Shown piece after piece: positions 1 to 6,640 of a DNA stretch of 64,000 nucleotides. The stretch covers positions 992,001-1,056,000 of the forward strand of contig CAVQUX010000014.1 in the NCBI GenBank assembly GCA_963716925.1. Reading direction: 5' to 3'. Made by a program: the position numbers and the translations under genes. How positions within the stretch are numbered: position 1 is the stretch's first letter; the number at the start of each line of letters is the position of its first letter. Source of the stretch: DAISKN01 sp963716925 (GTDB taxonomy: Bacteria; Acidobacteriota; Vicinamibacteria; Marinacidobacterales; SMYC01). The notes under the pieces are model-generated. The model did no database searches, was not told the origin of the DNA, and saw nothing but the letters and a program-made list of their open reading frames with translations.

Positions 1-552
1 CGTCCCCACCGAGAACAGGATGCCCCCCAGGAGTCCCTCGACGGTTTTCTTCGGGCTGAGGACGGGAGCGAGGGGGGTCCTTCCGAACGCGCGTCCGACG
101 AAGTACGCCCCGGCGTCGCCGATCATCACCACCGCGAGCAGAAAGACGAGCCAGAGCCGCCCGTGATCCTCGGCCGTCATCCGGAGCCCCACCACCGTCC
201 CCAGGAGCGCCCCCGCGTAGAGAATCGCGAAAACCGTCGCCACGATGGAGCCGAGGGTTTCGCGACCGGGATCCCGGGTGAAGACCGCAGCGAGCGCGAC
301 GACGAGAACGGTCGCGATCCCGGCCTCCTGGAATCCGGGAAAGCCCGGATAGAACGAGGTCAGGGAGAGAGCGACGAGGGGATAGCCGACGGCGAAGAGG
401 CTCCATCCCACCTTCGACGCCAAACGCGAGAGCTCCCAATAGCTCGCGAGCGCGAAAACGAGAGCGAGCGCGAGAAAGAGCCAGGCGGGGCCCTTCAGGA
501 TCACGAGGAGCAGCAAAGGGACGGCGACGAGCGCCGTCAGAATCCGGGACAT
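1..552 (-). CDS. cdsA: Phosphatidate cytidylyltransferase, partial (C-terminus cut by window start)
   Basis: Translating the minus strand from the ATG at 552 gives 184 codons with no stop before the window edge. The product is a strongly hydrophobic, multi-helix membrane protein. It ends in a GDAGAYFVGR segment followed by SPKKTVEGLLGG, which matches the CdsA signature (S-x-x-x-R-x-SPKKTxEGxxGG family pattern). CdsA makes CDP-diacylglycerol from phosphatidate and CTP at the inner membrane, the branch point of phospholipid synthesis. It lies downstream of uppS on the same strand, a very common bacterial gene order. A repeat/hairpin element fills the gap to uppS. The remaining C-terminus is outside the window. 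Confidence 0.88.
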   Translation of the reverse strand, partial: MSRILTALVAVPLLLLVILKGPAWLFLALALVFALASYWELSRLASKVGWSLFAVGYPLVALSLTSFYPGFPGFQEAGIATVLVVALAAVFTRDPGRETLGSIVATVFAILYAGALLGTVVGLRMTAEDHGRLWLVFLLAVVMIGDAGAYFVGRAFGRTPLAPVLSPKKTVEGLLGGILFSVGT

Positions 553-580
553 GCTGGGCCCGTTCCCTCACAATCCCGGG

Positions 581-694
581 AAAAAAACGCAAAGGCGCAA
601 AGACGCAAAGACGCAAAGAAGAACCGGAAAAAGACGAGAATTCCCCTTTGCGCCTTAGCGCCTTTGCGTCTTTGCGTTACTTTCTTTTGTTTGG
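581..694 (-). repeat. Hairpin repeat with RCGCAAAG-unit arms, copy 1
   Basis: The left arm is a run of near-perfect 8-9 bp units (CGCAAAG with A or G before it). The right arm, ending near 680, is the complementary run of CTTTGCGYC units. The structure could fold into a long stem. Read on the minus strand it ends in seven T residues (581-587) followed by CCCGGG, so it resembles an intrinsic terminator about 28 bp before cdsA. A second copy lies at 21267-21371. The flank CAATCCCGGG next to one arm is shared by both copies, which supports one dispersed element rather than chance. Confidence 0.8.
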
Positions 695-732
695 GCTTCA
701 AGCCTGAGAACACGTGCCGTTTCGCCGCGAGG

Positions 733-1554
733 CTATGCCGTGCTTCGGGTCGGTGCCGCGGCGATCCCGCCGTAGCGGCGCTCGCGCTTCTGGAAGTCGA
801 CGATCGCTTCGAAGAGATCGCGTTTGCGGAAGTCGGGCCACAGGGTCTCGGTCACCCAGATCTCGGCATAGGCGATCTGCCAGAGGAGGAAGTTCGAGAT
901 GCGGAGCTCGCCGCTCGTTCGGATCAGGAGGTCCGGGTCGGCCACCCCCGCTGTGTAAAGGTGCTGGGAGAACGCCGCCTCGTCGAGCTGAGGCGGCTCG
1001 CCTTTCGCCAGCGCCTCGGCGACGACCGCACGGCAGGCATCGACGATCTCCGCCCTCCCGCCGTAGTTCAGAGCGATATTGAACAGGAGCCCCCGATTGC
1101 CGCGGGTGCGCTCCATCGCCGCCTCGAGCTCCGACACCACGTCCGGCGGGAGCTCGTGGAGTCGGCCGAGGACCTGGAAACGGATGTCGTTCTTGATGAG
1201 GGTGGAGAGCTCCAGGCGAAGGTACTGCTTCAGGAGCTTCATCAGGACGTCGATCTCGGTCTTCGGCCGCTTCCAGTTCTCGACCGAGAAGGCGTAGAGA
1301 GTGAGGACGGGAAGATCGAGCCGGGCGCAGGTCTCGACCGCTTCCCGCACCGAGGCGATTCCCGCGCGGTGACCCTCGACGCGGGGAAGCCCGCGCTTTT
1401 CGGCCCAGCGGCCGTTTCCGTCCATGATGACGGCCACGTGGCGCGGGAGCTTGTCGAGCTCGATCTGCTCGAAGAGCTCCCGCTCGACCGAGCCCTCGCG
1501 GGTCACTTCGAGGATGTCCTGGCGGCTCATGGCGCTCAAGTCGTACTGTACCAT
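733..1554 (-). CDS. uppS: Isoprenyl transferase (undecaprenyl diphosphate synthase)
   Basis: The product of 273 residues belongs to the cis-prenyltransferase family. It adds isopentenyl units to farnesyl diphosphate to make the lipid carrier for peptidoglycan and other envelope polymers. Visible hallmarks are MDGNGRWAEKRG with the catalytic Asp near residue 44, GHRAG, YAFSVENWKRP, and the C-terminal DLLIRTSGELRISNF block. The family is usually about 240-260 residues, so the first 35-40 residues are an extension. An alternative ATG lies 8 codons in. The next gene downstream is cdsA. The GWxTD gene diverges only 23 bp away. Confidence 0.95.
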   Translation of the reverse strand: MVQYDLSAMSRQDILEVTREGSVERELFEQIELDKLPRHVAVIMDGNGRWAEKRGLPRVEGHRAGIASVREAVETCARLDLPVLTLYAFSVENWKRPKTEIDVLMKLLKQYLRLELSTLIKNDIRFQVLGRLHELPPDVVSELEAAMERTRGNRGLLFNIALNYGGRAEIVDACRAVVAEALAKGEPPQLDEAAFSQHLYTAGVADPDLLIRTSGELRISNFLLWQIAYAEIWVTETLWPDFRKRDLFEAIVDFQKRERRYGGIAAAPTRSTA

Positions 1555-1582
1555 ACCGTTCGCGCGCGTCCCATGGTATGGT
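1550..1582. promoter_or_regulatory. Inverted repeat between divergent uppS and GWxTD starts
   Basis: ACCATACC (1550-1557) and its exact complement GGTATGGT (1575-1582) flank 17 bp. Each arm contains the ATG of one of the divergent genes. It could be an operator, or it could show that one or both real starts lie further inside. No clear -10/-35 pair fits in the 23 bp between the genes. Confidence 0.3.
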
Positions 1583-3380
1583 CCCGAAGGTGAGTCGCTT
1601 CTCGAGCGGTCTCGCCGCGGTGTTCTTCCTGCCTCTCGGCGCTCTTCTCCCGGGCCCCGATCGTTTCCTCGAGGACGAGGTCCACTTCCTGATCTCGTCC
1701 CGGGAGCGCGCGGAGCTCCTCGCTCTCGAAGACGCTCGGGAACGCGAGCGCTTCGTCGACCTCTTCTGGGCGCGGCGGGATCCCAGTCCCGGAACTCTCC
1801 GGAACGAAGCCCGCGAGAATCACGAGCGGCGGCTCGCGCAGTCCGATGCTCTCTTTCGCGAGGGCGCCGTCAGCGGCCGCCACTCGGAGCGGGGAAGGAT
1901 CCAGCAGCTGCTCGGCCCTCCGGGCTTCCGGGAGAGCTTCGATCGGTCTCCTCTCGTTCCCCTCGAGCTCTGGCACTACACGGGAGTCGGGAGCCCTTTC
2001 CTTCCGGAGTCGTTCTACCTCGTTTTCTACCGGCCTCCTGGAGACACCCGGTACCGACTTTACCGTTCCGCGATCGACGGAGTGGCGGCGCTGTTCCAGG
2101 AGAACGAGCCGGGGAGGACGCTGCTCGATACCGGGCTTCCCGACGCGGCCGGCATCGACCTCGAGCTCCGGACCGCGATCGAGAGTCCCGTGCCCGGCGG
2201 GGAGTCGGCGAGCGTTCAGCTTCTCGCCGCTCTCGATTCTCTTCCCGATCTCCTGGATAAGGATCGCCGGGAGACCGCCTCGGTCCGCTCGCAAGCGAGC
2301 TTCGAGAGAATCGAAGCGGGTCTGGCGGCGATCCTCCTCTACGACGACGCGCGGGTTCCCGAGATCCACTACGCGCTCGAGCTCGGTCCCGAGGCAGCCC
2401 GGACTCTCCTCGCGGCCTCTCGGCAGCGATTCACGCTCCGCGGGGCTTTCCTCGGTCCATCGGGCGAGCTCGACCGGTGGGAGGACACCCTCGCGCTCGA
2501 GATCTCGTCCGAGCCGCTCGAGCCCGGGATATTGAGCTTTCAGGGTCGCCGCCTGGCGCCGCCGCAGGTTGCGCGCGTCGAGCTCGCTCTCGTCGACGAT
2601 CGAGGCGGAAGCGCTCTCGCCTCGGCGGAGGTGAGCCGGATTCTCCTCGTGCGCGGCCTGCGGAGGCTCGAGGATCCCGGCCTGGACCTCCCGTTTCGAA
2701 TGGGAGACCGGCTCTTCAGCCCGATTGCGAACGACTCGATCGCGGATCCCCGGGTGTTCGCGTGGGGTCCGGAGCTCGAAGGCGACGTCGCCTGGGAGCT
2801 CTTCGATGGCGAGATCAGACTCTGGAACGATCGGGGCGAGACCCTGAAAGATCTGCCTCTTTCGACCCTCGAGGCGGGCTCCTATCGCCTGGTAGTGCGG
2901 ACGCCCGGCGCCCGCTTCGAGAAGACCTTCGCGTGGAGACCCGGCGGGAGCGAGGCCGCGCGGGTCCGCGTTCTCTCTCGCGAGCGCCCGCTTCCCGAGG
3001 AAGCCGCCTATCGGCGCGCGCGCGCCTCCGCGTTCTCGAATCGGGGCGACCGCACCAGCGCCCTGACCGAGCTCGCTCGAGCCGCCGCAGCCCTTCCGGA
3101 AGACGTCCGGCTCCAGCTCGAGCTCGCTTCCTTTCGCTACGCCTCGGGCAAATATGACGAAGTCGTCGACCAGATGAGCCGGGCGAGGTCTCTGTTTCCG
3201 GGAGAGGTCGATGTCCTCGTTCTGCTCGGGGCCTCGCTCGAGGCTCTCGGCCGCGTCGAAGACGCCGTGGGGATCTACGAGGAAGCCTCAGCGCTCGCGC
3301 CGGAGAATTCGAAGCTGCGGGACTCGTACGAGAGAGCGCGGGACCGGCTTTCTTCCCGCGAGCCGCGTCGGGATCGCTGA
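1578..3380 (+). CDS. GWxTD domain-containing protein with C-terminal TPRs
   Basis: The 600-residue product starts with a hydrophobic segment (about residues 10-27) that could be a signal peptide. Residues about 30-160 carry the GWxTD-type pattern: FLI-SSRERAELLAL, FVDLFWARRDPSPGTLRNEAR, and IQQLLGPPGFRE. The family is common in Acidobacteriota and related phyla and its role is not established. The middle third looks like beta-rich secreted domains. The last ~120 residues (about 475-595) form two to three TPR helix pairs, for example the A-x8-ALPEDVRLQLELA region, suggesting a protein-binding role in the envelope. A strong hairpin follows the stop. Confidence 0.75.
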   Translation: MVPKVSRFSSGLAAVFFLPLGALLPGPDRFLEDEVHFLISSRERAELLALEDARERERFVDLFWARRDPSPGTLRNEARENHERRLAQSDALFREGAVSGRHSERGRIQQLLGPPGFRESFDRSPLVPLELWHYTGVGSPFLPESFYLVFYRPPGDTRYRLYRSAIDGVAALFQENEPGRTLLDTGLPDAAGIDLELRTAIESPVPGGESASVQLLAALDSLPDLLDKDRRETASVRSQASFERIEAGLAAILLYDDARVPEIHYALELGPEAARTLLAASRQRFTLRGAFLGPSGELDRWEDTLALEISSEPLEPGILSFQGRRLAPPQVARVELALVDDRGGSALASAEVSRILLVRGLRRLEDPGLDLPFRMGDRLFSPIANDSIADPRVFAWGPELEGDVAWELFDGEIRLWNDRGETLKDLPLSTLEAGSYRLVVRTPGARFEKTFAWRPGGSEAARVRVLSRERPLPEEAAYRRARASAFSNRGDRTSALTELARAAAALPEDVRLQLELASFRYASGKYDEVVDQMSRARSLFPGEVDVLVLLGASLEALGRVEDAVGIYEEASALAPENSKLRDSYERARDRLSSREPRRDR

Positions 3381-3401
3381 CAGCTTGGAGGCGACCGTGA
3401 A

Positions 3402-3438
3402 CCCGTTCCCGCGCAAAGAATTGCGCCGAGGGAACGGG
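3402..3438 (+). terminator. Long hairpin after the GWxTD gene
   Basis: CCCGTTCCC (3402-3410) pairs with GGGAACGGG (3430-3438). Inside it GCGCAA pairs with TTGCGC around an AGAA loop, giving about 15 bp of stem with a 3-nt bulge. It begins 21 bp after the stop codon at 3380. There is no T-run, so it is either a Rho-dependent 3' end stabiliser or a terminator without a U tract. Confidence 0.5.
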
Positions 3439-3870
3439 ATTCGGTGGATCGCGGCGAGTCGGGTTCGCTTACATAGAAGTCCAGGCGCCTCACCAGGGGA
3501 GTTCGAGGAAGCTCTTGCGGCTGAGCGAATTATCGCAAACTGCGCCGCTGGCATACCGGTTGCAGTCCGTGAGGTCGCGCGATTGGTTGCGACGGGAAGG
3601 ACTCGAAAGCTCGGACGGTGCCGGCCGCCGTTGCGAAAGCTACGGCGAGCCTAGCCGAAGCCCGGAGGGCGGAGGCTGGTCCCTGAGTTCGGTCTTGCGC
3701 ATGGCGCAGACTGCTGCCGGCTCTACTCCTCGCCTTCCAGCCCTCGCCCCAGCATTGTCGGGATTGCAACGGAAACGCGCACAGTTTCCTCGTCCGGGAC
3801 CAACCTGAACGCCCGGCCCCCTCGGAAGCCCCTCTCCTCTCGGAGGAGAGGGGCCACCAATTCGCGATGC
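3439..3870. other. Non-coding gap upstream of the cold-shock gene
   Basis: No reading frame in this stretch looks like a protein: compositions are Arg/Ser-rich as expected of random GC-rich sequence. The only structure seen is an 11-bp hairpin (GCCCCTCTCCT, 3828-3838, pairing with 3844-3854, loop CTCGG) ending 16 bp before the TATAAT box of the csp promoter. The hairpin has no T-run. Confidence 0.5.
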
Positions 3871-3876
3871 TATAAT
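3871..3876 (+). promoter_or_regulatory. -10 box (TATAAT) for the csp gene
   Basis: A perfect TATAAT lies 124 bp upstream of the csp start codon. No good TTGACA is seen at the right spacing; the place of the -35 is taken by the right arm of the 3828-3854 hairpin. A start just downstream would give a 5' leader of about 115 nt, and long leaders are typical of cold-shock genes. Confidence 0.5.
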
Positions 3877-3999
3877 ATCGCCCGTAATGTGTAGTTTGTT
3901 CTTGTCTTTGACGGGCGTCTTCGCTTCTGCCAACGCAAGGTCTACACCTTACCCCCATCGACATCGAACGGGTGAATTGCGAAAGTGAGGTAGATCGGC

Positions 4000-4200
4000 A
4001 TGGCCAAGGGAACGGTAAAGTGGTTCAACGACTCGAAGGGTTACGGCTTCATCCAGAGTGAAGACGGCCGTGACGTATTCGTTCACTTTTCCGGGATCGC
4101 CGGCAGCGGATTTCGTTCGCTCCGCGAGGGGCAGCAGGTGGAGTTCGAAGTGACTCAGGGTCCCAAGGGCGATCAGGCATCCAACGTAAAGGCGATTTGA
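4000..4200 (+). CDS. Cold-shock domain protein (CspA family)
   Basis: The 66-residue product is one complete cold-shock OB-fold. It has the standard opening MAKGTVKWFNDSKGYGFI with RNP1 (KGYGFI) and RNP2 (DVFVHF) RNA-binding motifs, and ends NVKAI. These proteins bind single-stranded RNA and DNA and loosen RNA structure in the cytoplasm. Length and sequence fit the family fully, so the ATG at 4000 is secure. It is monocistronic: a hairpin and TATAAT lie upstream, and an unrelated nucleotidyltransferase gene with its own promoter lies 180 bp downstream. Confidence 0.97.
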   Translation: MAKGTVKWFNDSKGYGFIQSEDGRDVFVHFSGIAGSGFRSLREGQQVEFEVTQGPKGDQASNVKAI

Positions 4201-4337
4201 TCCGAAGGCCTTGCCAGCTCGCGCCCCCGAGGTTCCACCGCCCGCTCGTCGTCGATGGAGCCGGAGGCGAAACGAACCGTTCGGGGAAGGGTACTGTCTC
4301 CTGAGCCGCGTGAAGGGCGACCTCACCCGAGGTGCGT

Positions 4338-4383
4338 TTGACGGCCATGCCCAAATCGGGCAAGATTATGCCCATATTGGGTA
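4338..4383 (+). promoter_or_regulatory. Promoter with two tandem operators for the MNT-HEPN pair
   Basis: Two 15-bp palindromes, TGCCCAAATCGGGCA (4348-4362) and TGCCCATATTGGGTA (4369-4383), start 21 bp apart, which is two helical turns. TTGACG at 4338-4343 fits a -35. Seventeen bp later CAAGAT (4361-4366) is a weak -10. One palindrome would then cover the spacer and the other the transcription start. This suits autorepression by the winged-helix domain encoded immediately downstream. Confidence 0.6.
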
Positions 4384-5003
4384 TGAAGGCCAACTCCCAT
4401 CGCGGGCGTCGAAAAAGCCTGGCGGGTGCTCTGTTCACCAGGACACAGCAGCGCGTCCTGGGGGTGCTTTTCGGCCAGCCCGAGCGGAGCTTCTATGCCT
4501 CGCAGCTGATTCGGGACGCGGGCACCGGTTCTGGAGCGGCGCAGCGGGAACTTGCGAGGCTTGAGGCAAGCGGGCTAATCCAGGCCCGAAAGATTGGCCG
4601 TCAGAAGCACTACCAGGCCAACCCGGCGTCACCGCTGTTCTCGGAACTGCGGAATATCGTGTTGAAAACGGTCGGTCTCGCGGAGCCGCTGCGCGATGCC
4701 CTGAAGCGGATGTCGCCGGCGATTCGCGCAGCCTTCGTTTATGGTTCCGTGGCCAAGGCGACCGACCAGTCCGCAAGCGACATCGACCTCATGATCATCA
4801 GCGACAGCCTTACTTACGGGGAAGTCTTCGGTGCCCTCGAGCGGGTCGCGCGAACCGTGGGTCGGAAGGTCAACCCGACGGTGTACACGTCCGCCGAGTT
4901 TGCAAAGCGCGCCCGGGCGGAAAACGCATTCGTGACGCGGGTGCTCGAGCAGCCGAAACTCTGGGTAATTGGATCGGAACATGACCTCCCCGTCGCCGCT
5001 TGA
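4383..5003 (+). CDS. Winged-helix/nucleotidyltransferase (MNT) fusion protein
   Basis: From the ATG at 4383 the protein has 206 residues. Residues about 15-85 are a winged-helix DNA-binding region (FTRTQQRVLGVLF ... YASQLIRDAG ... LARLEASGLI ... QKHYQAN). Residues about 110-200 are a minimal nucleotidyltransferase with the exact GS-x10-D-x-D signature (GSVAKATDQSASDID). In MNT/HEPN modules the MNT partner is the antitoxin and can adenylylate the HEPN toxin. The wHTH domain suggests it also represses its own promoter at the two palindromes upstream. In-frame starts also exist at 4332 (GTG), 4347 and 4368, but they lie within the promoter/operator region. It overlaps the next gene by 23 bp. Confidence 0.8.
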   Translation: MKANSHRGRRKSLAGALFTRTQQRVLGVLFGQPERSFYASQLIRDAGTGSGAAQRELARLEASGLIQARKIGRQKHYQANPASPLFSELRNIVLKTVGLAEPLRDALKRMSPAIRAAFVYGSVAKATDQSASDIDLMIISDSLTYGEVFGALERVARTVGRKVNPTVYTSAEFAKRARAENAFVTRVLEQPKLWVIGSEHDLPVAA

Positions 5004-5421
5004 GCGCCTCGCCGGTCCGGGTAAGGTTCTCGCCAAGGAACCTCCCGATGCGAAGGAGTTTGCGGGTCTTGTTCGTTCGGGCCTCGCGCGGCTGAAGGAC
5101 GCAGAGAACGAAGCCAACTCGCTGGACAGTAGGTTCGATCTTGCCTATAGCGCCGGTCACGCGCTGTGTCTGGCCGCGCTCCGCTACCACGGATTCAGGC
5201 CATCCAAACGGTACGTCGTTTTTCAGACGCTGCCGGACACGCTTGGCCTGGGCGCCGAGGTGTGGCGAGTCCTGTCGAAATGCCACGATATGCGGAATCG
5301 CACCGAGTACGAAGGCGCCCTCGACGTTGACGACAGGCTAGTCGCCGATCTGATCGACGCCTGTCGCAGAGTCGCGGACAAGGTCCGCGATCTGCAGCCG
5401 ATCCCGGAAAAATCGAAGTGA
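4981..5421 (+). CDS. HEPN-like protein, partner of the MNT gene
   Basis: From ATG 4981 the product has 146 residues and is mostly alpha-helical. It has the pattern AYSAGHALCLAALRYHG-FR, then VWRVLSKCHDMRNRTEYEG near the C-terminus, resembling HEPN-family proteins that accompany MNT nucleotidyltransferases. In canonical HepT ribonucleases the motif is R-x4-H-x-Y. Here the matching stretch RNRTEYE has no His, so RNase activity is uncertain and it may be a binding-only or divergent HEPN. It overlaps the MNT gene by 23 bp and its stop overlaps the GTG of an hsdM remnant (GTGA). Family placement is from pattern only. Confidence 0.6.
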   Translation: MTSPSPLERLAGPGKVLAKEPPDAKEFAGLVRSGLARLKDAENEANSLDSRFDLAYSAGHALCLAALRYHGFRPSKRYVVFQTLPDTLGLGAEVWRVLSKCHDMRNRTEYEGALDVDDRLVADLIDACRRVADKVRDLQPIPEKSK

Positions 5422-5633
5422 CCCCAAGAAAAATCGCCATCGAGAATTCCAGGCTCCACGCCTCACTCGTGTCCAGCTGCGACGAGCTTCGCGGCGGCAA
5501 GGACAGAAGCTACTACCACCACTACGTCCTCGTCCTGCAGTCCAGTGACTTCTTCCCAACAGGTACTGGTCTCTTCGTCGATGCCCGGGTAACTCGTGGT
5601 TTTGGAGGCATCCGGCAGATTGCATTCGGATGA
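5418..5633 (+). pseudogene. Remnant of a type I restriction-modification methylase subunit (hsdM)
   Basis: The first ~40 residues contain LHASLVSSCDELRGGKD followed by Y-HHYVLVL. This closely resembles the conserved HsdM N-terminus (W-x2-CDELRGGMDASQYKDYVLVLLF). After YVLVL the sequence leaves the family completely and stops at 5633. The SAM-binding NPPF motif and the rest of the ~500-residue enzyme are absent, as are hsdS and hsdR. Its GTG start overlaps the stop of the HEPN-like gene. It is best read as the scar of a lost restriction locus, perhaps joined by deletion. Confidence 0.6.
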
Positions 5634-5683
5634 GGGCCATCGAGGGAGGCACCGGTGTCTAAGCTTTCGGTCCGGTAGCAACG

Positions 5684-6640
5684 ATGAAGCGTACCCTCGT
5701 CGCGGGAGTACTGGGAGCAGCGGCTATTTCAGCATGTGCGAAACCCGAGTACATTACTCCCAAGACATCCAGTCCTGGCCGAGCACTGGTCCGATCGTTG
5801 GCGGACCCCAAAGAGCGTGACTCTGCGTACTGTGGCCTTCTGAAGTTGCGTCTGTACCATCGACCAGCTGACGCCTACCTTGATACTTGCAGCCCGGTCA
5901 CGGAGATCGTCGTCGGGTTTCAGGCCTCCGGGCTACCGCTGTATATAGTGTTCACGAACCCAGGGTACGAAATTGAGCGCGAGCCTGTCCGACTTGGTGC
6001 CGCTGGCCCTTTTACCATCTTCGACAGCAACGGCTACATCGTGCCCGTGTTCTCTTCTGCGAACATGGTCATTTATGAAAGCGAAGTGTTCGCCTATTCC
6101 CCCGCTGGGCAGATCGCGATCGGTCACGTCTTCGGCGTGACTCATGGAAGTTCATTCGACGCCGGTCACTGGTCCGTCCGGACACTCCACATCGTTCCTG
6201 CGATCGTTTCCCAGAAACCCGCGCTGAGCATCGCGCTCGGCCCTCCAACGTTTGGACTCGACGACGGGTGCGCCGGGAACTTCTGGTCGTGGCGCTACCG
6301 TGATCTCGATGGGGATGGGTGGCCGGAGATACAGATCGGTCCCCGCGCAGATGCTGAAGGGAACATTACGCCGGCGGCCACGTTCCGTTGGTCGGACGCG
6401 GATCAGAAGTACGTTGGGCCGGCCGGCAGCATCGGCGAACAGTTCCTCCAGTTTCGACCAGAGGACCGAGAAAAGGTGTTGGATGAGTATGCCGAAGCGT
6501 GGCGGAGCATGCGGGACAAACGCACCGGCTATCGGTTGTCCTGGTGCCGCTCGGGGGGCACCGGTAGTGGCTGGATCTATCTCTCGGATATCTCCTCTCC
6601 CCCGCATCCCCTTCCAGTTGGATCCGGCGAAAGGGACTAA
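5684..6640 (+). CDS. Predicted lipoprotein of unknown function
   Basis: The 318-residue product starts MKRTLVAGVLGAAAISAC, a lipoprotein signal peptide with lipobox ISAC and the acylated Cys at residue 18. The rest is globular and beta-rich. One segment, YRDLDGDGWPEIQIG near residue 210, resembles the calcium-binding DxDGDGxxD loops of FG-GAP and dockerin-like repeats. I do not recognise the family. The gene is visibly richer in A and T than its neighbours and lies next to an hsdM scar, suggesting acquisition by transfer. It ends convergently with uvrA, the two stops overlapping by 4 bp. The start has no strong ribosome-binding site. Confidence 0.6.
   Translation: MKRTLVAGVLGAAAISACAKPEYITPKTSSPGRALVRSLADPKERDSAYCGLLKLRLYHRPADAYLDTCSPVTEIVVGFQASGLPLYIVFTNPGYEIEREPVRLGAAGPFTIFDSNGYIVPVFSSANMVIYESEVFAYSPAGQIAIGHVFGVTHGSSFDAGHWSVRTLHIVPAIVSQKPALSIALGPPTFGLDDGCAGNFWSWRYRDLDGDGWPEIQIGPRADAEGNITPAATFRWSDADQKYVGPAGSIGEQFLQFRPEDREKVLDEYAEAWRSMRDKRTGYRLSWCRSGGTGSGWIYLSDISSPPHPLPVGSGERD

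Noticed and set aside
581..694. Reading through the hairpin as part of cdsA or a small protein
   Set aside because: The amino acids (runs such as AKAQRRKDAKK and LCALAPLRLCV) come straight from the 7-8 bp repeat unit and appear again at the second copy.
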